A stretch of DNA of 64,000 nucleotides from positions 31,864 through 95,863 of the forward strand of contig JAWLGK010000014.1 of NCBI GenBank assembly GCA_041685115.1, in the 5' to 3' direction. This DNA comes from JALOAT01 sp041685115 (GTDB taxonomy: Bacteria > Pseudomonadota > Gammaproteobacteria > Thiohalomonadales > Thiohalomonadaceae). The notes below the pieces were generated by a model. It made no database searches and was not told where the DNA came from. It worked only from the letters and a program-made list of their open reading frames with translations. The position numbers and the translations under genes were made by a program. Of the stretch, positions 41,407 through 49,777 are shown one piece after another. Numbering within the stretch: the stretch's first letter is position 1; every line of letters starts with the position of its first letter.

Positions 41407-42387
41407 ATGTATCTGGAGCACTTCGGATTACAGGATCATCCTTTCCGGATGACGCCTGACTCGCGCTATCTCTATCTCGGAACGGCCCACGCGCGCGCCA
41501 TGGCCTACATGGAGTACACGGTGTGGAACCGAGACAGCTTCGTGGTCATTACCGGGGAAATCGGCTCCGGCAAGACCACGCTTATTCAGAAGCTGTTGAG
41601 CGCGCTCGATGACCGGGTGGTGGTGGCGCGCATCTACCATACACAGCTCGACGAAAACGAATTTTTGCAGGCCTTTCTGGTGGACCTCGGGCTCGATCCG
41701 TTCGGCCTGTCCAAGGTCCAGATGCTCGGCAAGTTGAACGAATATTTTCTCGACCAGTATGCCGCAGGCAAGCGTATCGTGCTGGTGGTCGACGAGGCGC
41801 AGAACCTGAGTCGGCGTGTGCTCGAGGAGATACGCCTGCTCTCGGGTCTGGAGACCTACCAGGAAAAGATCCTCAACGTGATTTTGGTCGGGCAGCCCGA
41901 ACTGAATGCCATGCTCGACGCGCCAGGCATGGAACAGCTGGTGCAGCGCGTGCGGTTGCGTTTCCACATCCGGCCCTTCGAACCTGCGGAGACCAAGGCC
42001 TATGTGGAACACCGTCTGAACGTCGCCGGCAGCAAGCGCAACGACATCTTCGCTACGGACGCCTTCACGGCCTTGTACCAGTACACCGGAGGGACGCCCC
42101 GCCTGCTAAACAGCCTGTGCGATACCGCACTCATCTGCGCCTATGCGGACGGAATCCATCAGGTGGACGGTGCGGTGGTGCGCACGGCGGTGCAGGAACT
42201 GCAATGGACCACCTATGAGGAGCGCATGGAACGCCATCGCGGCTCATCCGAAGCGGCGGCGGTCGGTGCAAATGCTGTGGCCGAGGCGACTGCAGGGTCC
42301 GATGTGTTCAGGCTCCTTAGCGAGGAAATCGCGCGGCTGGAAGAGCGGCTCGATCGCATCGCCGGTTCGCTGAATCCGCGGGCCTGA
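41407..42387 (+). CDS. ExeA-like secretion ATPase, exosortase-system associated
   Basis: A 326-aa AAA ATPase. The N-terminal segment YLEHFGLQDHPFRMTPDSRY is shared with ExeA/GspA. Walker A GEIGSGKTT is at residues 50-58, Walker B IVLVVDEAQNLS near 125, and sensor-type residues follow (VGQPELNAML, GGTPRLLNSLCDTAL). The C-terminus has a Glu/Arg-rich coil (LLSEEIARLEERLDRI) but no peptidoglycan-binding domain or obvious membrane helix. This subfamily is a marker of PEP-CTERM/exosortase polysaccharide loci; its role in export is inferred. Confidence 0.9.
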   Translation: MYLEHFGLQDHPFRMTPDSRYLYLGTAHARAMAYMEYTVWNRDSFVVITGEIGSGKTTLIQKLLSALDDRVVVARIYHTQLDENEFLQAFLVDLGLDPFGLSKVQMLGKLNEYFLDQYAAGKRIVLVVDEAQNLSRRVLEEIRLLSGLETYQEKILNVILVGQPELNAMLDAPGMEQLVQRVRLRFHIRPFEPAETKAYVEHRLNVAGSKRNDIFATDAFTALYQYTGGTPRLLNSLCDTALICAYADGIHQVDGAVVRTAVQELQWTTYEERMERHRGSSEAAAVGANAVAEATAGSDVFRLLSEEIARLEERLDRIAGSLNPRA

Positions 42388-42452
42388 ACCGCGGCTCCGA
42401 ATTCCCGCTATCGGGACGGGCAGACTGACGACGTTGGGGTCGAGGAGGGAAT

Positions 42453-43337
42453 ATGGACGTTCCCGCCAAACCGCACGCCATGAGCGTCGATGTGGAGGAC
42501 TATTATCAGGTCTCCGCCTTCGCCCGGCGCGTGCGCCCAGAGGATTGGCCACGATTCAAACCGCGCGTGGCGCGCAATACCTTCCGCTTGCTCGGTATGT
42601 TCGAACAGGCCGGGATAAAGGCCACGTTCTTCGTGCTCGGTTGGGTGGCCGAACGCAATCCGGGGCTGGTGCGCGAGATCGCTGCCGCCGGCCATGAGGT
42701 CGCGTGCCATGGTTACAGCCACGAGCTGATCTACCGTCAAAGCCGGGCGCGATTCGGCGCCGAGACGCGGCGCGCCAAAGCGATCCTTGAGGATCAGGTC
42801 CAGTCCCCGGTGCTCGGCTACCGCGCCGCCAGCTATTCGATCATCCAGGAAACGCGCTGGGCGCTCGACGTGCTACAAGAGGCGGGGTTTGCCTACGACT
42901 CCAGCATTTTCCCGGTGCGCCACGATCGCTACGGCATCCCGACGGCGCCGCTGGCGCCGCATCGGCTCGACATGCCGGCAGGAAGCACCCTGGTGGAATT
43001 CCCGCCCACTGCCGTAGACCACCTGGGGCTGCGCTTTCCAGTAGGCGGCGGCTATTTTCGGCTCTACCCCTATCGCCTCACCCGCCATCTGCTCCGCAAG
43101 GCCGGCTGCGAGCGGCCATGCATGTTCTATCTGCATCCGTGGGAGATCGATCCCGGCCAGCCGCGCATCCCGGCCGGCGCGGTGAGCCGCTTCAGGCATT
43201 ACCTCAATCTGCACCGCTGTGAGGTGCGGCTGGGAAGACTGTTGGAAGATTTCCGCTTCGCGCCGGTGCGGGAAGTACTCGATGCCCTGGGGATGCTTGC
43301 GACACCGGTCCGTGCGCGTAAGCGCGGTCATGGCTGA
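42453..43337 (+). CDS. Polysaccharide deacetylase (NodB domain plus DUF3473-type C-terminus)
   Basis: Probably N-deacetylates the polymer or a precursor. It is 294 aa, without a signal peptide. NodB motifs: SVDVEDYYQ (Asp pair, about 11-19), FFVLGWVAER, and HGYSHELIY with the metal-binding His-x4-His. GYRAASYSI follows (the catalytic Arg motif), and FYLHPWEIDPGQPR carries the late His of the DUF3473-type extension. This combination is the exosortase-associated subfamily. The start ATG has GAGGAGGGAAT directly upstream. It overlaps the VanZ-like gene by 8 bp. Confidence 0.92.
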   Translation: MDVPAKPHAMSVDVEDYYQVSAFARRVRPEDWPRFKPRVARNTFRLLGMFEQAGIKATFFVLGWVAERNPGLVREIAAAGHEVACHGYSHELIYRQSRARFGAETRRAKAILEDQVQSPVLGYRAASYSIIQETRWALDVLQEAGFAYDSSIFPVRHDRYGIPTAPLAPHRLDMPAGSTLVEFPPTAVDHLGLRFPVGGGYFRLYPYRLTRHLLRKAGCERPCMFYLHPWEIDPGQPRIPAGAVSRFRHYLNLHRCEVRLGRLLEDFRFAPVREVLDALGMLATPVRARKRGHG

Positions 43338-43686
43338 GCACGTGGGCGGTGCGGCAACCACCTCCGTTGCTGGAGCCGCCCTGGTTGGCGTCATTGCCCC
43401 GGGTGCGTCGGGTGAGCTGATACCCTTCCTGGTGCACGTGCCGGCGTATGCCTTGCTCATGATGGGGGCCGCCGCATTGCTGCGCGACGAACGCGAGGGA
43501 TTGGCGGCGGCCGTCGTGCTGGTGTCGCTGGCCGGCATCGCGGTGGAGATCGCATTGCCGCTGCTGGGTAGCACGGGCAGTTTCGTGAACTACCTTTCCA
43601 ACGAGATCGGCGTCGGCCTCGGAGCGGCGATCACGCTGCTGCGAAGAAGGGCCAGCAGCCGCGCAGCAGAGGAGAGTGACGGATGA
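43330..43686 (+). CDS. VanZ-like small membrane protein
   Basis: A 118-aa protein with three to four hydrophobic segments (TSVAGAALVGVIAPG, FLVHVPAYALLMMGAAALL, AAAVVLVSLAGIAVEIALPL, YLSNEIGVGLGAAITLL). The pattern of His in the second segment, Glu in the third and NYLSNEIG before the last helix matches the VanZ-like fold (H...E...D/N-x-x-N-x-x-G). Function is unknown; such proteins often accompany cell-envelope polymer genes. It overlaps both neighbours (8 and 4 bp), so it belongs to the operon. Confidence 0.7.
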   Translation: MAEHVGGAATTSVAGAALVGVIAPGASGELIPFLVHVPAYALLMMGAAALLRDEREGLAAAVVLVSLAGIAVEIALPLLGSTGSFVNYLSNEIGVGLGAAITLLRRRASSRAAEESDG

Positions 43687-44750
43687 GCACGCTGGCGGTG
43701 CAATTGGCGTTGGTCCCGCGGATCGAGGTGGCATCGGCCGATCAGGCGGCGGACGAGCTTGATGGTTTCGTGCAGGCGCATGCCCGGGGTTCCATCTATC
43801 ACCTGAACGGCTGGCGGCGCCTGGCCACGGCGTTGTTCGGTCATGAAGCCTTATGCCTGATGGCGCGCAAGGAGGGCGGTGAAATAACGGGCATGCTGCC
43901 GCTGGTGCGCCTTGAGAGCCGGCTGTTCGGTAACTACATGGTGTCCATGCCGTTCGTGAATTACGGCGGTGCGCTAGCGAACGACCCGCTGGTGGAAGAG
44001 ACCCTCATGGGGGCGGCGGCAGAACTGGCAGGGCAGAGGGGCTGCAGCCATGTGGAATTCCGCGACACCTTTCCGCGCGGTCCTGAGTGGGCGCTGCGTA
44101 CCGACAAGGTCGCAATGGTCCTGCCGCTGCCGGAAACGGCGCGCGCGCTGTGGTCGGCCATCGGCGGGAAGTGCCGCGCCCAGGTACGCCGGCCGATGCG
44201 CGAAGGTGCATCGGTGGTGCACGGCGGCAAGGAGATGCTGGCGGAATTTTACGCGGTGTTCGCACGCAACATGCGCGATCTCGGAACCCCGGTCTACCCG
44301 CGACGGTTTTTTTCCGAAGTCATGGACACGATGGGCGAGGCCGCGTCCGTTTCAGTGGTGAGGCTGAGCGGGCGTCCTGTCGCTGCGGCGCTGTTGCTGC
44401 GCGACCGCCTGCGTATGGAAGTGCCGTGGGCCTCTTCGTTGCGCGCGAGCAACGGGCTCGGCACCAACATGCTGTTGTACTGGTCGCTCTTGGAACGGGC
44501 TGTGGAGGCGGGCTGCACGGAGTTCGACTTCGGGCGTTCGAGCGTGGGCAGCGGCACTTGGCGGTTCAAGAAACAATGGGGCGCCGAGGAGCGGCAGCTT
44601 TACTGGCATTACTGGCTCGCACCCGGAAAATCCGTGCCCGCCTTGAACCCCGGCAACCCGCGCTACCGGCTGGCGGTTGCATTCTGGAAGCGTCTGCCGC
44701 TGATGTTCGCAAACCTCCTCGGTCCCCACATCGTCAAGAGTCTACCGTGA
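43683..44750 (+). CDS. FemAB-related acyl/aminoacyltransferase, exosortase-system type
   Basis: A 355-aa member of the GNAT-fold FemAB superfamily. It has two GNAT-like halves: the first contains GSIYHLNGWRRLATALFGHE and MLPLVRLESRLFGNYMVSMP; the second contains CRAQVRRPMREGASV, RLSGRPVAAALLLRDRLRME and FDFGRSSVGSGTWRFKKQWG. FemAB proteins transfer amino acids from aminoacyl-tRNA or acyl groups onto cell-wall precursors; here the donor could be the carrier-bound product of the downstream ligase (inference). ATGA overlap with the VanZ-like gene; 1 nt to the amidotransferase. Confidence 0.88.
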   Translation: MSTLAVQLALVPRIEVASADQAADELDGFVQAHARGSIYHLNGWRRLATALFGHEALCLMARKEGGEITGMLPLVRLESRLFGNYMVSMPFVNYGGALANDPLVEETLMGAAAELAGQRGCSHVEFRDTFPRGPEWALRTDKVAMVLPLPETARALWSAIGGKCRAQVRRPMREGASVVHGGKEMLAEFYAVFARNMRDLGTPVYPRRFFSEVMDTMGEAASVSVVRLSGRPVAAALLLRDRLRMEVPWASSLRASNGLGTNMLLYWSLLERAVEAGCTEFDFGRSSVGSGTWRFKKQWGAEERQLYWHYWLAPGKSVPALNPGNPRYRLAVAFWKRLPLMFANLLGPHIVKSLP

Positions 44751-44751
44751 C

Positions 44752-46731
44752 ATGTGTGCCATCACCGGAGTGCTAAACCTGCTGGGTGCACCCGTCGCCG
44801 CGCAGCGGCTCATGGACATGGTCGCCAGCGTACGCCATCGCGGCCCGGACGGGACGGGATTTCACATCGAGGGGCCGATAGGGCTCGGTCACGCACGCCT
44901 GGCCGTTATCGACCTCGCCGGTGGTGCGCAACCCATCCACAATGAAACACGCACCGTGTGGGTCGTTTTCAACGGCGAAATCTTCAATTACCTGGAGCTG
45001 CGCGCCGAACTGGAGGCGCGCGGCCACACCTTCTACACGCAGTCGGATACCGAAGTACTCGTCCATCTCTACGAGGACTACGGGCGCGATTTCGTGCAGC
45101 GGCTGAACGGCCAGTTCGCCATCGCCCTGTGGGACGCCGAGGCGCGACGCCTGCTGCTGGTGCGCGACCGCGTGGGCATCGCGCCGCTGTTCTATCACGC
45201 GAGTCCCGCCGAGTTGCTGTTCGGCTCCGAGATCAAAGCGCTGCTCGCGGCCGGCGTGCAGGCGCGACCACACCTCGCGGCCATCGATCAGATCTTCACC
45301 TGGTGGGCGCCGCTCGCCCCGGACACGGCCTTCGAGGGCATCCACGAACTTCCTCCTGGCGAATGGCTAGAGGCGGATGCCCGCGGGGTGCGAACCGGCA
45401 AGTACTGGGATTTCGATTACCCCGCGCCGGGCGACTACAGCGCTGTCCCGGAAGGGTCCCTGGCCGAGCAATTACGCAGCCTACTCACCGATGCCGTGCG
45501 TATCCGCCTGCGTGCAGACGTGCCGGTCGGCGCCTATTTATCCGGCGGCCTCGACTCATCGGTGATCGCCTCACTCATCAATCAGCATACCGATGTCAGC
45601 CTGTGCACCTTCTCCATCGGTTTCGAGTCCGCCGGATTGGACGAGACCCCCTACCAACAGGCCGTGGTCGACGATCTTGGCACGCGACACGCGCGCATGG
45701 ATTGCGTGAGCGGCACCATCGCCGATGCACTGGCGGACACCATCTGGCACAGCGAGACGCCGGTACTGCGCACGGCGCCCGTACCCATGCGCCTGCTGTC
45801 GGGATTCGCACGCGCCAACGGTTTCCGGGTGGTGCTCACGGGCGAAGGCTCTGACGAGGTGTTCGGGGGCTACGACATCTTCAAGGAGGCAAAAGTGCGT
45901 CGCTTCTGGGCGGCGCAGCCGGACTCCACATGGCGCCCGCTGTTGCTGCGTCGCCTCTATCCCTATCTCGACATCACCACGCAGGGTCAAGGCTACGTCC
46001 GATCGTTCTTCGGGCAAGGTCTCGGCGACGTGGATGCCTTCGCATTTTCGCACTTGCCACGCTGGCACACCACGGCGCTCTGCAAACAGTTCTTCGCCGC
46101 CGAGCTGCAGTCTGCGCTCGCGGCACTGCCGCCCGCGGAGGTACGGCTCGCCGCCAGTCTGCCCGCGACGTTCGCCCGCTGGCACCCGCTCAATCGCGCC
46201 CAGTATCTCGAAGCGAAGCTGCTGCTGCCAGGTTACCTGCTGTCCTCGCAGGGTGATCGCATGCTCATGGCCAACGGGGTGGAAGGGCGTTTCCCCTATC
46301 TGGACCATCGCGTCATCGAGTTCGCTGCAACGCTGCCGCCGCGGTTGAAACTGCGCGTGTTGCGAGAGAAATACCTGCTAAAGCGCGCCATGGCGGAACG
46401 TCTGCCTGCGGCGGTACTTGCACGCCCGAAACAGCCCTATCGTGCCCCGGATATCGCCGCGTTCGTCGCCGCCCGGCCGGAATGCCTCGACCTCATGTCC
46501 CCGGCAACGCTACGGGACTATGGTTACTTCGATGTGGCGAAGGTCGGCCACCTGGTGCGCAAGGCCCTGTCGGGAAGGGTCATCGGACAGCGTGACAACA
46601 TGGCCTTCGTCGGCATCCTCACTACCCAGATTTGGCATCACCGTTTCATCGCCAATCCGCTGCGGTTGCAACACCGTGTGGACCCATCCATGAGCCAAGG
46701 AAACATGCCATGTCGGTTGAACCTCGCATAA
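44752..46731 (+). CDS. AsnB-like amidotransferase, exosortase A system-associated
   Basis: A 659-aa asparagine-synthetase homolog. The class II glutaminase domain has the nucleophile Cys2 (MCAITGVLNL; most homologs have CGI), RHRGPDGTGF, HARLAVIDLAGG and VVFNGEIFNYLELR. The synthetase domain has PP-loop GAYLSGGLDSSVIASL, LTGEGSDEVFGGYDIF and GRFPYLDHRVIEFA. It activates a carboxylate with ATP and amidates it with glutamine nitrogen. In polysaccharide loci the target is more likely a sugar uronate or modifying group than aspartate (inference). The C-terminus extends about 30 residues beyond the usual end. It overlaps the carrier-protein gene by 22 bp. Confidence 0.9.
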   Translation: MCAITGVLNLLGAPVAAQRLMDMVASVRHRGPDGTGFHIEGPIGLGHARLAVIDLAGGAQPIHNETRTVWVVFNGEIFNYLELRAELEARGHTFYTQSDTEVLVHLYEDYGRDFVQRLNGQFAIALWDAEARRLLLVRDRVGIAPLFYHASPAELLFGSEIKALLAAGVQARPHLAAIDQIFTWWAPLAPDTAFEGIHELPPGEWLEADARGVRTGKYWDFDYPAPGDYSAVPEGSLAEQLRSLLTDAVRIRLRADVPVGAYLSGGLDSSVIASLINQHTDVSLCTFSIGFESAGLDETPYQQAVVDDLGTRHARMDCVSGTIADALADTIWHSETPVLRTAPVPMRLLSGFARANGFRVVLTGEGSDEVFGGYDIFKEAKVRRFWAAQPDSTWRPLLLRRLYPYLDITTQGQGYVRSFFGQGLGDVDAFAFSHLPRWHTTALCKQFFAAELQSALAALPPAEVRLAASLPATFARWHPLNRAQYLEAKLLLPGYLLSSQGDRMLMANGVEGRFPYLDHRVIEFAATLPPRLKLRVLREKYLLKRAMAERLPAAVLARPKQPYRAPDIAAFVAARPECLDLMSPATLRDYGYFDVAKVGHLVRKALSGRVIGQRDNMAFVGILTTQIWHHRFIANPLRLQHRVDPSMSQGNMPCRLNLA

Positions 46732-46979
46732 GGCAGTTCCTGTTGAACAACTACCTGTTCACGGACGACGATGCAGCACTGGGCAACGATGACTCATTGC
46801 TGCAAAAGGGCGTCGTGGACTCCACGGGCATGATGGAATTGATTGCCTTCCTGGAGGAGCAGTTCGCGATTCGCATCGCTGACGAGGAGATGGTGCCGGA
46901 CAACCTGGATTCGGTGAACAACATCGTCGCCTTCCTCGCCAGGAAACAGCCTGCGAACGACGCCCAGGCGGGCGCCTGA
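46710..46979 (+). CDS. Acyl carrier protein
   Basis: An 89-aa phosphopantetheine carrier. The attachment Ser38 lies in GVVDSTGMMEL; helix I is EPRIRQFLLNNYLF and helix III is NLDSVNNIVAFLARK. The ATG at 46710 has AAGG 8 nt upstream. It is not the fatty-acid AcpP (sequence and context differ). The AMP ligase begins 1 nt after its stop, so this pair probably loads an acyl or aminoacyl group on the carrier for transfer by a FemAB-type enzyme (inference). Confidence 0.92.
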   Translation: MSVEPRIRQFLLNNYLFTDDDAALGNDDSLLQKGVVDSTGMMELIAFLEEQFAIRIADEEMVPDNLDSVNNIVAFLARKQPANDAQAGA

Positions 46980-46980
46980 C

Positions 46981-48504
46981 GTGTCCTTGCTGGCAAGGCT
47001 CGCCCGTCGGGTCGCGCAGCAACCGAGCGCTGAAGCCCTGGTGCACGGCGCGCAGCGCTTGAGCTACGGGGACTTGTGGTTGGCCATCGGTGCTGTCAGC
47101 ACGCACCTGCGCGCGCTCAGGTTGCCGCGGGGTGCGCGCATCGGTCTGCTGCTGGAGAATTCACCGTGTTACGTCGCATGTTATTACGGCGTGCATGCGG
47201 TGGGCGGGGTGGTGGTGCCGCTCAACCCGGCGGCCCGTGCCGCGGAACTCGCCGGGCACCTGAATCACTGTTCCGCGAGCGCGCTGATCGTCCCGGCGGG
47301 GCACACCGAACTCAACGCGCTGCACGCCGCGGCGCCCGCTGTGCAGGTGCTGGAGGCGGAAGCACTGTGCAGCGGAGGGGCGCGCGTCGCGTTCACCGAA
47401 CCCGTACCGGAGGCGCCAGCGTGCATCATCTATACCTCGGGCACTACCGGGCGCCCCAAGGGCGTCACGCTCAGCCACCGCAACCTGGACATCAACACCC
47501 GTTCCATTCTCGCTTATCTTCCGCTGTCGTCCGCTGACTGTCTGGTCAACGTGCTGCCTTTCCATTACGCCTACGGCAATTCGGTGCTGCACACCCATCT
47601 CATCGCCGGCGCGCGACTGGTGCTCGATCGCAGCATGGTCTATCCCAGCGGCGTGCTGCAGGCCATGGCGGCGGAGCATGCCACTGGCTTCTCCGGTGTG
47701 CCGTCCACCTTCGCCATGCTGCTTGCGCGTGCCGATCCGGCCGCACACGATCTGCGCTCGCTACGTTATCTGACCCAGGCCGGGGGCGGCATGTCGACGG
47801 ACCTCGCACAGCGTGTGCGTCAGGCCTTCCCGGCGGCGAAGCTGTTCATCATGTACGGTCAGACCGAGGCCAGCGCGAGGCTCGCTTATCTCCCCCCGGA
47901 ACAACTCGACGACAAAGCGGGTGCGGTGGGTATCGCGGTTCCCGGCGTAGAACTGAAGATCCATGACGAGCACGGGCGTGAAGTCGCGCCCGGTGTCAGC
48001 GGTGAGATCTGGGCACGCGGCGAGAATATCATGCTCGGCTACTGGAACGACCCGGATGCGACCCGTCAGGTCTTGGCGCACGGTTGGTTGAAAACAGGCG
48101 ATCTTGCCCATCGTGATCACGATGGCTATATCTACATTGACGGGCGTCGCAGCGAGATGATCAAGTGCGGCGCGCACCGTATCAGTCCACAGGAAGTGGA
48201 GGAAGTGATTGCGCAGCTCGATGGTGTGGACGACGTGGCCTGCACCGGTATTCCCGATGAACTGCTGGGGGAGGTGGTCAAGGCAGTGATCGTGCAGCGT
48301 GCGGGCGGCAGTCTCAGCGCCAAAGCGGTGCAACGACATTGCCGCGAGCGGTTGCCGCCCTACAAGGTACCTCGCGCGGTCGCATTCGTGGAGGCATTGC
48401 CGCGAACCGCATCGGGGAAGGTGCAGCGTTACCTGCTTCGGGACAGCGACCACACGAAGGGAGAAAGGGATGTCTCCAAAGGAACAGAGTACGCAAGCCG
48501 CTGA
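46981..48504 (+). CDS. AMP-forming acyl-CoA/acyl-carrier ligase, exosortase A system-associated
   Basis: A 507-aa ANL-superfamily adenylating enzyme. A3 core YTSGTTGRPKGVTLSH, A5 MYGQTEASARLAYLPP, A7 WLKTGDLAHRDHDGYIYIDGR, A8 region KCGAHRISPQEVEEVI and A10 Lys in RTASGKVQRYLL are all intact, so it should be catalytically active. The start is GTG, 1 nt after the carrier stop. Known exosortase-associated homologs sit with a decarboxylase and two hydrolases; those genes are missing here. The end overlaps the NadE-like gene by 35 bp. Confidence 0.9.
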   Translation: MSLLARLARRVAQQPSAEALVHGAQRLSYGDLWLAIGAVSTHLRALRLPRGARIGLLLENSPCYVACYYGVHAVGGVVVPLNPAARAAELAGHLNHCSASALIVPAGHTELNALHAAAPAVQVLEAEALCSGGARVAFTEPVPEAPACIIYTSGTTGRPKGVTLSHRNLDINTRSILAYLPLSSADCLVNVLPFHYAYGNSVLHTHLIAGARLVLDRSMVYPSGVLQAMAAEHATGFSGVPSTFAMLLARADPAAHDLRSLRYLTQAGGGMSTDLAQRVRQAFPAAKLFIMYGQTEASARLAYLPPEQLDDKAGAVGIAVPGVELKIHDEHGREVAPGVSGEIWARGENIMLGYWNDPDATRQVLAHGWLKTGDLAHRDHDGYIYIDGRRSEMIKCGAHRISPQEVEEVIAQLDGVDDVACTGIPDELLGEVVKAVIVQRAGGSLSAKAVQRHCRERLPPYKVPRAVAFVEALPRTASGKVQRYLLRDSDHTKGERDVSKGTEYASR

Positions 48505-49555
48505 ACTCCTTGCTCTCGATTGCGAAGCCGAAGCCGGGCGCATCGCACACCAGTTGCGCAACATCCTGCGCGAAGACCTGCATCGTCGCGGCCTGGTGGT
48601 CGCCCTGTCGGGCGGCATAGACAGCTCGGTTTGTGCGGCGCTGGCGGTGCGCGCGGTCGGCGCGGACAGGGTGTTCGGCGTGATGTTGCCGGAGCGTGAT
48701 TCCCATGCTGAGAGCGAGCTGCGCGCCACCGAGTTGGCGCAGATGCTCGGTATAGACTACGAAGTGCAGGATATCGCCGCTTCGCTCGATGCCATTGGTT
48801 GTTACCGGTGGCGCGATAGCGCGATTCGCAAGGTCTTTCCCGATTATCGTGACGAGTGGAAAAGCAAGATCGTCATTCGCGGCGGGGGCGCGCACCGCTT
48901 CAGCTATTTCGCGCTAGTCGTGTGTGACCCGCAGGGGCGCATGGATGAGCGTCGCCTTGATCTGAAGGAATATCTGCAAATCGTCGCCGCCACCAACTAT
49001 AAACAACGCATCCGCAAGACCATCGAATACTTCCACGCCGACCGGCTCAACTACGCCGTGGTTGGCACGCCGAACCGTCTCGAATACGATCAAGGATTTT
49101 TCGTCAAGAACGGCGATGGGTCGGCGGACGTCAAGCCCATCGCCCACTTGTACAAGACACAGGTCTATGCGTTGGCGCGGCACATGAATCTGCCTGAAAG
49201 CATCTGTACCGCAGAGCCCACCACGGACACCTACAGTCTCAGTCAAGGCCAGGACGAGTTCTACTTCTCGCTGCCCTATCGGCAGATGGACGTGGCCATC
49301 GCCATGATCAATAGCGGTGCCTCGGCGGAGGCCCTCGCGGAGGAACTCGGCATCGCGGTCGAGCAGGCACGCCAGGTCTTTGCCGATATCCGCCGCAAGC
49401 GGCAGACCACCGCATATCTCCACCGGCGCCCGGTGCTGGTGGGCAGCCCGGAGATGACGCCGGTGGCGTCGGTGGTTCCCTTGGTCGCCTCCGGGGAGGA
49501 GGCGGTCGAAGCAGGTTCCGTCCTGACCGGCAGCGTCGCGGCGAGCACCAACTAG
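48470..49555 (+). CDS. NadE-like ATP-dependent amidase (NAD synthase family) of the polysaccharide locus
   Basis: A 361-aa N-type ATP pyrophosphatase. The P-loop LVVALSGGIDSSVCAAL is about residues 43-59; NAD-synthase signatures follow: VVGTPNRLEYDQGFFVKNGDG, ADVKPIAHLYKTQVYALAR and EPTTDTYSLSQGQDEFYF. It is longer than ammonia-dependent NadE (about 275 aa), with an insertion near RGGGAHRFSYFALVVCDP and a Val-rich tail, and it has no glutaminase domain. Given its place among polymer genes it may amidate something other than nicotinate adenine dinucleotide; true NadE cannot be excluded. The ATG at 48470 has AGGGAGAAAGGG upstream. Its stop codon lies in a terminal inverted repeat. Confidence 0.82.
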   Translation: MSPKEQSTQAAELLALDCEAEAGRIAHQLRNILREDLHRRGLVVALSGGIDSSVCAALAVRAVGADRVFGVMLPERDSHAESELRATELAQMLGIDYEVQDIAASLDAIGCYRWRDSAIRKVFPDYRDEWKSKIVIRGGGAHRFSYFALVVCDPQGRMDERRLDLKEYLQIVAATNYKQRIRKTIEYFHADRLNYAVVGTPNRLEYDQGFFVKNGDGSADVKPIAHLYKTQVYALARHMNLPESICTAEPTTDTYSLSQGQDEFYFSLPYRQMDVAIAMINSGASAEALAEELGIAVEQARQVFADIRRKRQTTAYLHRRPVLVGSPEMTPVASVVPLVASGEEAVEAGSVLTGSVAASTN

Positions 49556-49725
49556 TGGACTGGGTCGCTCTTGGAGGCTTTCAGGGCCTCCCAGCGGCAA
49601 GGCAAGGCGCACGCCGCGGAAAAGGCCAAAGCCTTGCCAAGCAGTGCAACGCCGCATGGACGCTTTCGGGGGCTCCCGTCGGGCGGCTTGCAGGAAGTGC
49701 CTCCACGAGCGACGCAATTCACTAG
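49552..49725. mobile_element. 174-bp element with 27-bp terminal inverted repeats
   Basis: The left end 49552-49578 (CTAGTGGACTGGGTCGCTCT then TGGAGGC) and right end 49699-49725 (inverted CTAGTGAATTGCGTCGCTCG then TGGAGGC) match at 23 of 27 positions. Both ends start with CTAG. The interior is non-coding. The left end supplies the TAG stop of the NadE-like gene. It fills most of the 222-bp gap before the flippase gene. It reads as a MITE-type insertion within the operon; a large imperfect transcription hairpin is the alternative. Confidence 0.6.
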
Positions 49726-49777
49726 AGGGGCAGTGCGCGCCAGGCACCGTGGGCGCGCCGCCTCGGAACAGGCATGC

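Noticed and set aside
49571..49777. N-terminal extension of the flippase
   Set aside because: The in-frame codons run through the inverted-repeat element and encode an Arg/Ala-rich stretch with no membrane segment; the first helix follows the ATG at 49778.
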